From the NCBI GenBank assembly GCA_031263015.1, contig JAISGN010000008.1, positions 368,555-432,554 of the forward strand: DNA of 64,000 bases, in the 5' to 3' direction. The notes below the pieces were generated by a model that was given only the letters and a program-made list of their open reading frames with translations, was not told where the DNA came from and made no database searches. The position numbers and the translations under genes are program-made. The stretch comes from Bacteroidales bacterium. Lineage in GTDB: Bacteria; Bacteroidota; Bacteroidia; Bacteroidales; P3. Every line of letters begins with the position of its first letter. Within the stretch, counting starts at the first letter, position 1. Below are positions 36,040-44,253 of the stretch, in pieces.

Positions 36040-37398
36040 ATGAAGAACACAATATTTACATTGATATTTGCCGTTGCAGCAAATATGATGAGTTTGTCGG
36101 CAAAGGCTCAGGGGATGGCTGATTTCACTACTGCGGCAGAGCATTCTATTCATAGCGTTGTGCATATCAAATGCACGCATTCAGTTCAGACGCCGGTCAT
36201 GTTAGATTTTTTCGGTATTCCTCTTCAATTCTTTCAACCGATGCAAAGAGATTACAAGACAAGTGGCTCTGGTGTTGTAATGAGTGCTGACGGCTACATA
36301 ATAACAAATAATCATGTTGTAGCCGATGCTGATAGCATAACGGTGGTACTTAACGACAGACGCAGTTTTTCAGCAACGCTAATCGGTAATGACCCTTCGG
36401 CTGATTTGGCTGTTATTAAGATTGAAGCCAAAGACCTTGAGGCAATATCTTTCGGCAATTCCGACAGCGTTAGAATAGGAGAATGGGTGCTTGCGGTGGG
36501 CAATCCTTTCAATCTTACTTCAACCGTTACCGCCGGAATAGTAAGTGCCAAAGCCAGAAACCTGAATATTCTCGGCAATAAGATGAGTGCTAATCCTATT
36601 GAGAGCTTTATCCAGACCGATGCTGCGGTTAATCCCGGTAATAGCGGCGGTGCGTTGGTTAATCTCAAAGGAGAACTTATCGGAATCAACACTGCTATCG
36701 CTTCTTCAACGGGTAGTTATGCGGGATATTCGTTTGCCATTCCGTCAAACATTGTTAAAAAAGTTACAAATGACATTGTAAAATACGGAATTACTCAAAA
36801 GGCATACATAGGTCTTCAATTAGCGGAAATGGATGCAGATTTTGCGATGAACAAAGGCTTAAAAGATGTGCATGGAGTCTATGTTGCGGATGTTTTTGTC
36901 GGCGGTGCTGCCGAGAAAGCAGGCATTAAGCAAGGGGATATATTGACTAAAATCAATGGAAAGAGTGTTAATACCAATGCGGAGTTCAATGAGGTTCTTG
37001 CACAGATGTCCCCAAATCAACAAACGACTGTTGAATATGAAAGAAACGGCAGAATATTTACACAAGATATTACTTTGCTTAATTCAATGGGGACAACGGA
37101 AATAAGCAAAGCAAATAAGGATGTTGTAAAAGCAGCAGGCGTTACATTCAGACCTCTTACCAATGAAGAGAGACAGCGTTACAAAATATCAAAAGGTATT
37201 GGTATGGTAGTAACCGATGTTGGAAAATCAGCCTTTGCAAGAGTCGGAATAGAGAATGGATATATTGTTACAGCTATTGACAGACAGGATGCGACAATGG
37301 ATGATATTCGCAATCTTAATAACAGAAAAAACGAGCAGGTTGTCATAGGAGGTTTCTATGCTGACGGACAACAAGCCTACTATGTTCTAATTCTATAA
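36040..37398 (+). CDS. HtrA/DegQ-type periplasmic serine protease
   Basis: A 452-residue protein with a signal peptide (residues 1 to about 24, ending SAKAQ). The chymotrypsin-like domain shows the triad: His in ITNNHVVADAD, Asp in DPSADLAVIKIE, Ser in NPGNSGGALVN. Two PDZ domains follow (KAYIGLQLAEMDADF ... GDILTKINGKSV, and a second with GIGMVVTDVGKSAFARVGI). It degrades or refolds damaged envelope proteins. Single-gene unit with no clear consensus promoter, so a stress sigma factor could drive it. Confidence 0.94.
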   Translation: MKNTIFTLIFAVAANMMSLSAKAQGMADFTTAAEHSIHSVVHIKCTHSVQTPVMLDFFGIPLQFFQPMQRDYKTSGSGVVMSADGYIITNNHVVADADSITVVLNDRRSFSATLIGNDPSADLAVIKIEAKDLEAISFGNSDSVRIGEWVLAVGNPFNLTSTVTAGIVSAKARNLNILGNKMSANPIESFIQTDAAVNPGNSGGALVNLKGELIGINTAIASSTGSYAGYSFAIPSNIVKKVTNDIVKYGITQKAYIGLQLAEMDADFAMNKGLKDVHGVYVADVFVGGAAEKAGIKQGDILTKINGKSVNTNAEFNEVLAQMSPNQQTTVEYERNGRIFTQDITLLNSMGTTEISKANKDVVKAAGVTFRPLTNEERQRYKISKGIGMVVTDVGKSAFARVGIENGYIVTAIDRQDATMDDIRNLNNRKNEQVVIGGFYADGQQAYYVLIL

Positions 37399-37434
37399 TG
37401 TTAGTAAAATGTTTAAAAAAACCTTTGTTTTTTC

Positions 37435-37465
37435 TTGGTAAATATGAAATAATGTCTTATCTTTG
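37435..37465 (+). promoter_or_regulatory. Promoter of rpoD
   Basis: TTG at 37435-37437 and TATCTTTG at 37458-37465, 20 bp apart, 31 bp before the sigma factor start. The primary sigma factor thus appears to use its own consensus. Confidence 0.65.
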
Positions 37466-37496
37466 CAAACCTTAAACGTACTAAAACAAATTCGTT

Positions 37497-38357
37497 ATGC
37501 GTCAGCTAAAAATCACCAAATCAATCACCAATCGCAATGTTGGTTCATTAGATAAGTTCCTTCAGGAAATAAGCAGAGAAGAATTAATTTCGGCAGAGCA
37601 AGAAGTTGTGCTGGCACAACGCATAAAGAATGGAGACCAAATGGCGTTGGAGAAACTCGTTAAGGCAAATTTGCGATTTGTGATATCAGTTGCAAAGCAA
37701 TATCAAAATCAAGGGCTGAGTCTTCCCGACCTTATAAATGAAGGGAATGTAGGACTGATAAAAGCGGCACATAAATTTGATGAAACACGAGGCTTTAAGT
37801 TTATATCTTATGCTGTATGGTGGATACGACAATCAATCTTGCAGGCTATTGCAGAGCAGAGTCGTATTGTTCGTTTGCCGTTAAATCAGGTTGGAACGAT
37901 AAATAAACTAAAAAAAGAACGAGCAAAATTGGAACAAGGGCTTGAAAGGAATCCTACAACCGAAGAAATGGCGGAAGCAATGGATATGTCGTATGAAAAA
38001 ATGAAAGATACGCTTGGCATAAACAATAAAGCAATATCCATAGATGCTCCTTTGATTGAGGATGAAGACATAAACTTTATGGATGTTTATATTCCTGACG
38101 GCGGTGAACAAAGCGATGATATCGTTATGCACGAGTCTTTGTCGGAAGATATTAAGCGTTCGCTTTCCGCATTGACGCCAAGAGAGCGGGATATTATCTG
38201 TATGTTTTTCGGTATTGGCTTTCCGCACGGATATACTTATGATGAAATCGGAATGGAATGCAATTTAACCAAAGAAAGAGTGCGTCAGATAAAAGACAGA
38301 GCAATAAAAAGATTGCGGAGAAATGATTGCAGTAATTTGAAAGCATATTTAGGATAA
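37497..38357 (+). CDS. rpoD: Primary sigma factor, Bacteroidetes type
   Basis: A 286-residue sigma-70 protein. Region 2 is fully conserved (LVKANLRFVISVAKQYQNQG, DLINEGNVGLIKAAHKFD, FKFISYAVWWIRQSI), region 3 follows (LPLNQVGTINKLKKERAKLE), and region 4.2 ends the protein (TYDEIGMECNLTKERVRQIK). It lacks the large region 1.1, which is the normal form in this phylum. It directs RNA polymerase to the -33/-7 promoters found in front of many genes in this window. Confidence 0.95.
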   Translation: MRQLKITKSITNRNVGSLDKFLQEISREELISAEQEVVLAQRIKNGDQMALEKLVKANLRFVISVAKQYQNQGLSLPDLINEGNVGLIKAAHKFDETRGFKFISYAVWWIRQSILQAIAEQSRIVRLPLNQVGTINKLKKERAKLEQGLERNPTTEEMAEAMDMSYEKMKDTLGINNKAISIDAPLIEDEDINFMDVYIPDGGEQSDDIVMHESLSEDIKRSLSALTPRERDIICMFFGIGFPHGYTYDEIGMECNLTKERVRQIKDRAIKRLRRNDCSNLKAYLG

Positions 38358-38486
38358 GTTTTTCATATTTATAATATTTTGCAGTGGCGATTCATAATTA
38401 TGGATTGCCATTTTTTTATGCCTTTATCATTGTATAAGACAAAGATACAAAGAATTGAACCATTGACTCGCCGTATAAGAATATTC

Positions 38487-38560
38487 ATCTTTGATTTAAT
38501 GACAATGAAACAGCCTTTTGTCAAGATAAAACGCTGTTTTATTTTTACAAGACCAAATTT
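38487..38560. repeat. 21-bp-register array, 4 units
   Basis: Phases at 38487 (ATCTTTGATTT), 38508 (AAACAGCCTTT), 38529 (AAACGCTGTTT) and 38550 (AGACCAAATTT). It lies in the gap between rpoD and the sorted surface protein; the rest of that gap is plain AT-rich sequence. Confidence 0.82.
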
Positions 38561-38638
38561 GGTAGTAACAGAATGCTATTCAATACACCCATATATTCAC
38601 ATTATGCTATTTTAATGTTATTATTGGAATATTTTTTT

Positions 38639-38646
38639 TACCTTTG
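38639..38646 (+). promoter_or_regulatory. -7 box of the 540-residue sorted protein
   Basis: TACCTTTG 27 bp before the start codon. No -33 element at the expected spacing. Confidence 0.5.
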
Positions 38647-38673
38647 CGGCATTGTTTTTAACATTATGACATT

Positions 38674-40296
38674 ATGAAACGACCATATATGAAAAGTAAA
38701 TGTATATTTTTTGCTGTTATTGGACTTATGTTTGGTCTCAATCTGCAGGCGCAACAGCCGACTGTTGTTATGGATGTTACATCCTTTCCTACGAATGGAA
38801 TAGACAGCATTACGTTTCACGGCGCTAAGTTCCATGCAAAAATTACTTCAAATGATAGTTGGACATTGAGTGGTAAGGGTTTTGCGATATCAACAAATCC
38901 CGGCGCCCTTCCGCCTTACAGTGCGAGAATAAACGGTACGCCGAGCGGATATGCTCCTATCCCTTTTCAGTATTCTGCAAAAACATCTAATAATGCCCTT
39001 GTTCCCAACACGACTTATTATGTGAGAGCATTTGTTAAGAAAGGTAGCGGAGCGTCTGCTGATACGGCATGGAGCGATGCTGTTTCCTTCACAACGAATC
39101 AGGTTGTATTTCCTACCCTTTCAATGAATCAGGCTACTAATATAGAACTTAATACGGCTACAATAAGCGGAAAAATTGACAGAATAAACGATCCGTATAA
39201 GCAATTTGTAGGAAAAGGTTTTGTATATTCAACAACATCTAATCCTGTTATTGGAAACTCGGAACTTATTACCATATCAGGTACTAATCCTAATGCTAAT
39301 AATTCAAATACGCCGTTTGCATTAACAAAAGATTTGACAAACCTTGTTTCAGGCACCCTTTATTACGCACGAATATACATAATCGTTAAATTCGGAGCAG
39401 GAGATAATGACACGCTTTACTCTAATCAAATAACTTTTACTACACGTCATGCTTGCGGTTCGGTGCCTTATAATCTTGATGCGACATCAGATGTCGGTCA
39501 GACGACGGCATTGATTAAATGGAATCCTGAATTGGGTCAAACCAAATGGCAGGTTGATTATGGCGTTGTTGGTCATACACCGGGCAATGGAGATTCTTTG
39601 CTAACGGTAACAGATACTTTCGTTGTGGCTGATAATCTAACTCCGAATATGGACTATACGGCTTACGTAAGAGCCTTTTGCAGCGATACCGTATTTAGCG
39701 AATGGTCTGTTCTTACGCCAGAATCATATTTTAGAACTTTGCCTTATACCTGCGCTCCAATTGCTGATGTTGATACGGTTCAGATATTAAATACATCGGC
39801 AATCATAAGATGGACTCCGGGTGCTCAAACGCAATGGCGATGGGAAGTAATGTTTGCTAAAAATGCCGATTCATATCCTGAAAATGGGTTAGTGATAATG
39901 GAAAATCCTGTTTTCCAACCTGTGGGACTGCTTACCAATACGGCATATAAGTTTAAGGTGAGAGCAATATGCGACAAGCACGATGATGTTGTTGATACGC
40001 TTGGAGATTGGTCGGAAGAGGTGGTCTTTATAACAAAGGTTAATGATTTGGAATCGCTTTCCGCAGAAGATAATGCTATCAATATTTATCCCAACCCAAC
40101 AACCGGAGAAATAAACTTTGAAGGCAAAACAGCCGATATTGCAAAAATAGAAATCAATGATTGTCTGGGTAGAACGATAGCTGTTTTAAATAAAGGTACA
40201 ACTTCGTTTGCGTTTGATAAAACAGCAAAAGGAATTTTTGTTGTCAAGATTTATACCGAGCAGGGCTTACAAACGAAAAAAATAATATTAGAATAA
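38674..40296 (+). CDS. Secreted fibronectin III-type protein with type IX (type A) sorting tail
   Basis: A 540-residue protein with a signal peptide (about residues 1-27, ending LQAQ; a start at the second Met, six codons on, is possible). Two repeats of about 110 residues (TYYVRAFVKK, LYYARIYIIVKF) are followed by two Fn3 domains (ATSDVGQTTALIKWNPELGQ and VQILNTSAIIRWTPGAQTQ). The last 70 residues are a type A sorting domain: INIYPNPTTGEINFEG ... TAKGIFVVKIY ... KKIILE. It should be exported by the type IX system and attached to the surface or released. The ligand is unknown. exbB starts 12 bp later. Confidence 0.9.
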   Translation: MKRPYMKSKCIFFAVIGLMFGLNLQAQQPTVVMDVTSFPTNGIDSITFHGAKFHAKITSNDSWTLSGKGFAISTNPGALPPYSARINGTPSGYAPIPFQYSAKTSNNALVPNTTYYVRAFVKKGSGASADTAWSDAVSFTTNQVVFPTLSMNQATNIELNTATISGKIDRINDPYKQFVGKGFVYSTTSNPVIGNSELITISGTNPNANNSNTPFALTKDLTNLVSGTLYYARIYIIVKFGAGDNDTLYSNQITFTTRHACGSVPYNLDATSDVGQTTALIKWNPELGQTKWQVDYGVVGHTPGNGDSLLTVTDTFVVADNLTPNMDYTAYVRAFCSDTVFSEWSVLTPESYFRTLPYTCAPIADVDTVQILNTSAIIRWTPGAQTQWRWEVMFAKNADSYPENGLVIMENPVFQPVGLLTNTAYKFKVRAICDKHDDVVDTLGDWSEEVVFITKVNDLESLSAEDNAINIYPNPTTGEINFEGKTADIAKIEINDCLGRTIAVLNKGTTSFAFDKTAKGIFVVKIYTEQGLQTKKIILE

Positions 40297-40308
40297 AAAA
40301 TCAAAACT

Positions 40309-41001
40309 ATGCTTACACATATTTTATTGCAAATCACTCAGACGGCTGTTGAGACTGCCAACGCTACTGCCGCCACTACCGAAAAGATGAACATATTTGA
40401 ACTTGCCGTTAAGGGCGGTTGGATTATGATTGTTTTGGGAGTATTGCTGTTTGTAGCCGTTTATCTTTTTGTTGAGAGATATTTGGCTTTGAATAAGGCG
40501 TTCAAGGAAGACCAAAGCTTTATGACGAGCATTAAAAACTTCATTCATAAGGGTGATGTGCCTTCTGCCCGCAATCTTACTTCGTCTAACAATTCTCCGA
40601 TAGGCAAAATGCTTGACAAAGGCTTGTCTCGTTTGGGCAGACCTTTGAATGATATAAATATGGCAGTGGAAAATGTCGGTAAGTTAGAGGTTGCACGCTT
40701 GGAAAACGGCATATCAATCATCGGAACCATCGCAGGAATTGCTCCTTCGCTTGGTTTCTTGGGGACGGTTACAGGTATGGTCAGAGCCTTTTTTGATATG
40801 TCCAAAGCAGGAAACAATATTGATATCACCTTGCTTTCAGGCGGTATATACGAAGCAATGATTACCACAGTCGGAGGTCTGATTGTCGGTATTATCGCTA
40901 ACTTTATGTACAGCATTTTAGTGGGTCGTATAAATAAAATCATCACTCTGCTTGAAGCCCGCACAATGGAATTTATGGATATCTTACACGAACCTGCTTA
41001 A
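40309..41001 (+). CDS. exbB: MotA/TolQ/ExbB proton channel protein
   Basis: A 230-residue inner-membrane protein with three helices: residues about 30-53, then a pair at 135-160 and 180-205. The family core GTIAGIAPSLGFLGTVTGMV and IYEAMITTVGGLIVGIIANF is clear. With ExbD it forms the proton channel that energises TonB or a Tol-like partner. It is the first of three tightly spaced genes (exbB-exbD-tonB), and follows the sorted protein gene by only 12 bp. Confidence 0.95.
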   Translation: MLTHILLQITQTAVETANATAATTEKMNIFELAVKGGWIMIVLGVLLFVAVYLFVERYLALNKAFKEDQSFMTSIKNFIHKGDVPSARNLTSSNNSPIGKMLDKGLSRLGRPLNDINMAVENVGKLEVARLENGISIIGTIAGIAPSLGFLGTVTGMVRAFFDMSKAGNNIDITLLSGGIYEAMITTVGGLIVGIIANFMYSILVGRINKIITLLEARTMEFMDILHEPA

Positions 41002-41006
41002 ACATT

Positions 41007-41423
41007 ATGATACAGAGCAGAAACAAGATAGACGCCAATTTTAACACGGCTTCAATGTCGGATTTGGTCTTTTTGCTGTTGATATTCTTTATGCTTACTT
41101 CAACATTGATAAGCCCTAACGCCATAAAACTTCTTTTGCCTCAAAGCACAAGCGGTCAGACGTTAGCCAAACAAAATGTTACCGTTTCCATTGATGAGAA
41201 TATTAATTTTTTCGTTGAGAACATTCCCGTCAATGAGGCAAACCTTCAATCCGAAATAGCGTCTCATATAGAGAAAGGGCTGACTGATGCCACTATCAAA
41301 CTGCATGCCGACAAGAGTATAGCCATTGAAAATGTTGTTAAGGTGATTGATGCCGTTAATATGATAAATGCTCAAAACGGAACAAAGCATAAAGTTATTT
41401 TAGCAACACAGGCAGAAAAATAA
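41007..41423 (+). CDS. exbD: Biopolymer transport protein ExbD/TolR
   Basis: A 138-residue protein with one N-terminal helix. The conserved segment MSDLVFLLLIFFMLTSTLI contains the membrane aspartate of the ExbD/TolR proton path. The periplasmic part follows. It begins 5 bp after exbB and ends 2 bp before the TonB-like gene. Confidence 0.95.
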   Translation: MIQSRNKIDANFNTASMSDLVFLLLIFFMLTSTLISPNAIKLLLPQSTSGQTLAKQNVTVSIDENINFFVENIPVNEANLQSEIASHIEKGLTDATIKLHADKSIAIENVVKVIDAVNMINAQNGTKHKVILATQAEK

Positions 41424-41425
41424 AT

Positions 41426-42163
41426 ATGGAACAAAAACGCAGAATCATAGCATTAGCAATAACAATAGCCTTTTTTGGGCTGTTAATATCTGCTTTATTG
41501 CTGATGGGCTTGCGTTATCCCGAACCGCCACCTCCTGAAATGGGCGTGGAAATGGATATGGGTTCATTAACAGACGTTGGTAATGCGATAGCAGGAGAGA
41601 AAGGCGGCAGCGATGCAAATACCGCTGTTGCAACTCCTCCTTCCGATGAAGACAATGTTGCAACCCAAAACACAGAACCTGCTCCGCTGACAGCCAAACC
41701 TCAAATAAAAAAAATAGAATCAACGAAGCCTCAAACGAAACCTGACCCTGCTCCGGTTATAGACCCTAATGCTTCATTTAAGAAAGGTATGGTCAAAACC
41801 GGAAGCGGTAACGGACAAGGCAAAGGGCAAGGCAGCGGAACAGGAGACGGCAATAACGGAGGCGGAGGCACAGGCAATGATATGACAGGCTCAGGCGTTT
41901 CGTTCTTCTCTCTTGCAGGTAGGACGGTCAATAGACTTCCGCAGCCGACAAAATCAATTTCGGAGAAAGGTATTGTAGTCGTTACTATTTATGTAAATAG
42001 AGATGGCAAGGTTATTCGTGCAAATGCAGGCGGCAGAGGCACAGATATACCGAATAAAACGATATGGAAAATTTGCGAACAAGCCGCTCTTCAATCCAAA
42101 TTCTCACCTAAACCCGATGCTCCCGAAGAACAAAAGGGTACAATCACCTATAAAATTAAGTAA
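41426..42163 (+). CDS. tonB: TonB-like energy transducer
   Basis: A 245-residue protein. One N-terminal helix (about residues 8-29) precedes a long linker rich in Pro, Lys, Gln and Gly (YPEPPPPEMG; a glycine- and asparagine-rich stretch near 130-150). The C-terminal domain is TonB-like (KGIVVVTIYVNRDGKVIRAN ... FSPKPDAPEEQKGTITYKIK). It links ExbB-ExbD to outer-membrane receptors. No receptor gene is adjacent. Confidence 0.9.
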   Translation: MEQKRRIIALAITIAFFGLLISALLLMGLRYPEPPPPEMGVEMDMGSLTDVGNAIAGEKGGSDANTAVATPPSDEDNVATQNTEPAPLTAKPQIKKIESTKPQTKPDPAPVIDPNASFKKGMVKTGSGNGQGKGQGSGTGDGNNGGGGTGNDMTGSGVSFFSLAGRTVNRLPQPTKSISEKGIVVVTIYVNRDGKVIRANAGGRGTDIPNKTIWKICEQAALQSKFSPKPDAPEEQKGTITYKIK

Positions 42164-42182
42164 TCAAACTATCGCCACAGCC

Positions 42183-42319
42183 AAACGCTGTTTTATGCTA
42201 TTGAAGTCAAGGAATATTTTAATGAAGCTTTGTTTTATTTTCGCCAAACAGCGTTCTATAAAAATATAATGTCGGATTAATCTCTGTGTGAGACACACCG
42301 ACACGGACAAACGGCGTAT
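42183..42319. repeat. 21-bp-register array, 7 phases
   Basis: Phases at 42183 (AAACGCTGTTT), 42204 (degenerate), 42225 (AAGCTTTGTTT), 42246 (AAACAGCGTTC), 42267 (TAATGTCGGAT), 42288 (degenerate) and 42309 (AAACGGCGTAT). The dyad GTGTGAGACACAC lies near 42286-42298. It fills the gap between the convergent tonB and AI-2E family genes. Confidence 0.88.
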
Positions 42320-42330
42320 GGATATAATGA

Positions 42331-43449
42331 TTAAAGGTCTTTGGTGAATGTGCGGACGAATTTCCATTTGCTAAAGAACTCTTTGCCGATTATTCGCAGG
42401 AAGGTATAGATTGGAATAGCCAAAATCATCCCCATTATGCCCGCTACCTGCCCCGAAATCAGGATAACAATAAAGATTTCCAAAGGATGAGCCTTCACAC
42501 TGCGGGAATAAATCAGCGGTTGCAAAATAAAATCATCAATAAGTTTGACAATAACAAAAACAATTAAGAATTGAAGAATCACAGGTGCGATATTAAGGTC
42601 GGGATTTACGCTTAAAGAACTGGTTAAACAAATCATCAGCCCGATGAAACCTCCGATGAATACGCCGATATAAGGCAAAATCACAAATATTCCGCAGAAA
42701 CACGCTATTAGAACCGCATTTGAAAACCCTACTATGTAGAATCCTATCGTCAAAAGCACAATCATAAAAATTATTTCAAGGAACAGACCGATAAAATACC
42801 TTGAAATAAGGCTGCGGGAGCTTGCTAAAATATTATGAACCTCGGTTAGATGTTTGTCAGGCGTTATGGCGTCAATAAATTTGCTTAAAAGGTGGCTGTC
42901 TTTTAGGAAAAAGAACGAGAAGAATATCACAATAAACAAACCCATCACTACATTGCTTGACAGAGTCAGCAACCAATTTGCCGCATCCGTCAGATTAAAC
43001 ATCGTGAAAAGCCCCATTATTTTTTCAGACACAAGTTCGGTCAGCGTAATGTCTTCATGCATCAGTTGATATTCCCGCAAAAATGTTTCTGTTTTCTTAA
43101 TCGGTTCGGCGTAATAGTCGGCTATGTTGTATATGTTGAGGTTTGAGAACGCCATTGCCTGCGAAACCACTAACGGAACAATGAAATACAGCACCAAAGC
43201 AAAGATTCCCAACACGGCAATCAAGCTTATGGAGGTGGAAATGGTGTTTCCGATATGAAAATGCCCGTATCGTATTTTTTGAATAAGGTTTTTGAGCGGT
43301 CGTCCCATAAAAGAAATCACTATTGCAATGAAAATGCACGATACAAGGAAGCGAAAATACCACACAAGCCACACTACTAACGCTATGACGGCGATTGATA
43401 TTACCCATTTGGCGATTGACGAAAACTGAAACCTTTTATTGTCTTCCAT
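42331..43449 (-). CDS. AI-2E family transporter (PerM-like permease)
   Basis: A 372-residue polytopic protein with about eight helices. It begins with two helices after a short cytoplasmic start, has the long periplasmic loop, and then FSFFFLKDSHLLSKFIDAIT, ACFCGIFVILPYIGVFIGGF and a final DDFILQPLIYSRSVKAHPLE, all typical of the family. Some members export AI-2, others act as sodium/proton antiporters; the role here is not known. It is followed upstream, 37 bp away, by queD on the same strand. Confidence 0.9.
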   Translation of the reverse strand: MEDNKRFQFSSIAKWVISIAVIALVVWLVWYFRFLVSCIFIAIVISFMGRPLKNLIQKIRYGHFHIGNTISTSISLIAVLGIFALVLYFIVPLVVSQAMAFSNLNIYNIADYYAEPIKKTETFLREYQLMHEDITLTELVSEKIMGLFTMFNLTDAANWLLTLSSNVVMGLFIVIFFSFFFLKDSHLLSKFIDAITPDKHLTEVHNILASSRSLISRYFIGLFLEIIFMIVLLTIGFYIVGFSNAVLIACFCGIFVILPYIGVFIGGFIGLMICLTSSLSVNPDLNIAPVILQFLIVFVIVKLIDDFILQPLIYSRSVKAHPLEIFIVILISGQVAGIMGMILAIPIYTFLRIIGKEFFSKWKFVRTFTKDL

Positions 43450-43486
43450 AATGTTGTTTTTTAAGCCTTAAATCAAATTCCATTTT

Positions 43487-43927
43487 TCACACATTATCTT
43501 CCATCACCCACTGAGCAAAAGACGTGGCGGTCTCGTGCAGCCTTATTTCCGCCAAATCAACGCCGGTCGGCAGACGCTTTGAAATCTTTGCCACAAAATC
43601 AAGCAACATATTCTCACAAGTAGGTCTGTACGGCACGAAAAGCGTTTTCGTTTCGGCGTTGCAAAGCAATCGTGCAAACGAAGAGCCTTTCTGCAAAACC
43701 AAAGCGTGGTCAAAATCGTCCAGAATGCAGTCCCGCACTATCGCTTTCAGGTCTGCAAAATCCATAACCATACCATATTTCGGGCTTTTCTCATCTTCGC
43801 ACGGCGTTCCTTTGATTGTGATGAACAGTTTGTAGGAATGTCCGTGAATATTGCTGCATAATCCGTCATAACCCTGCAAAGCGTGGGACGATTCAAAGCC
43901 AAATTCTTTTGTTACCCTGATTTTCAT
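43487..43927 (-). CDS. queD: 6-carboxytetrahydropterin synthase family protein
   Basis: A 146-residue protein of the PTPS/QueD family. Zinc-binding histidines appear in FESSHALQGY and NIHGHSYKL; the catalytic cysteine precedes the latter (CSNIHGH); the substrate-binding region is DFADLKAIVRD; and LHETATSFAQWV closes the protein. QueD makes 6-carboxytetrahydropterin for queuosine synthesis. A longer frame exists, but the ATG at 43927 fits the family start (MKIRVTKEFGFESSH). A TACTTTTG box lies only 5 bp upstream, so the mRNA may have almost no leader. Confidence 0.92.
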   Translation of the reverse strand: MKIRVTKEFGFESSHALQGYDGLCSNIHGHSYKLFITIKGTPCEDEKSPKYGMVMDFADLKAIVRDCILDDFDHALVLQKGSSFARLLCNAETKTLFVPYRPTCENMLLDFVAKISKRLPTGVDLAEIRLHETATSFAQWVMEDNV

Positions 43928-44017
43928 TGTGCAAAAGTAGCAAAAATATTTCAAAATCAACTCTCAACCTTACATAATAAAGACTGACGGGCATATCTCC
44001 CAGCAATATTTTTCTCA

Positions 44018-44112
44018 AAGTGCGTGTCGCACCGACAATACTTGATTTGGTTAAAATAAAACAGCCTTTCATTTTTATAAAAGCAAGCTTCGTGCGAACC
44101 AAAGGCTGTTCG
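44018..44112. repeat. 21-bp-register array, 5 units
   Basis: Phases at 44018 (AAAGTGCGTGT, part of the dyad GTGCGTGTCGCAC), 44039 (ATACTTGATTT), 44060 (AAACAGCCTTT), 44081 (AAAGCAAGCTT) and 44102 (AAAGGCTGTTC). It lies between the divergent queD and POT genes. Confidence 0.9.
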
Positions 44113-44181
44113 GTCAGCGGCTAACGACCTTTGAGAACGATGAAATGAGAGATGTGCGTGATGGAAGGAAGAATGGCAAGA

Positions 44182-44212
44182 TTTGTATATTAAGTGAAAT
44201 TTCGTATTTTTG
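44182..44212 (+). promoter_or_regulatory. Promoter of the POT transporter gene
   Basis: TTTG at 44182-44185 and TATTTTTG at 44205-44212, 19 bp apart, 41 bp before the start. Confidence 0.7.
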
Positions 44213-44253
44213 CAATCTGAATTTTCTAAATTAATAATAAAAAAGTAAAAATT

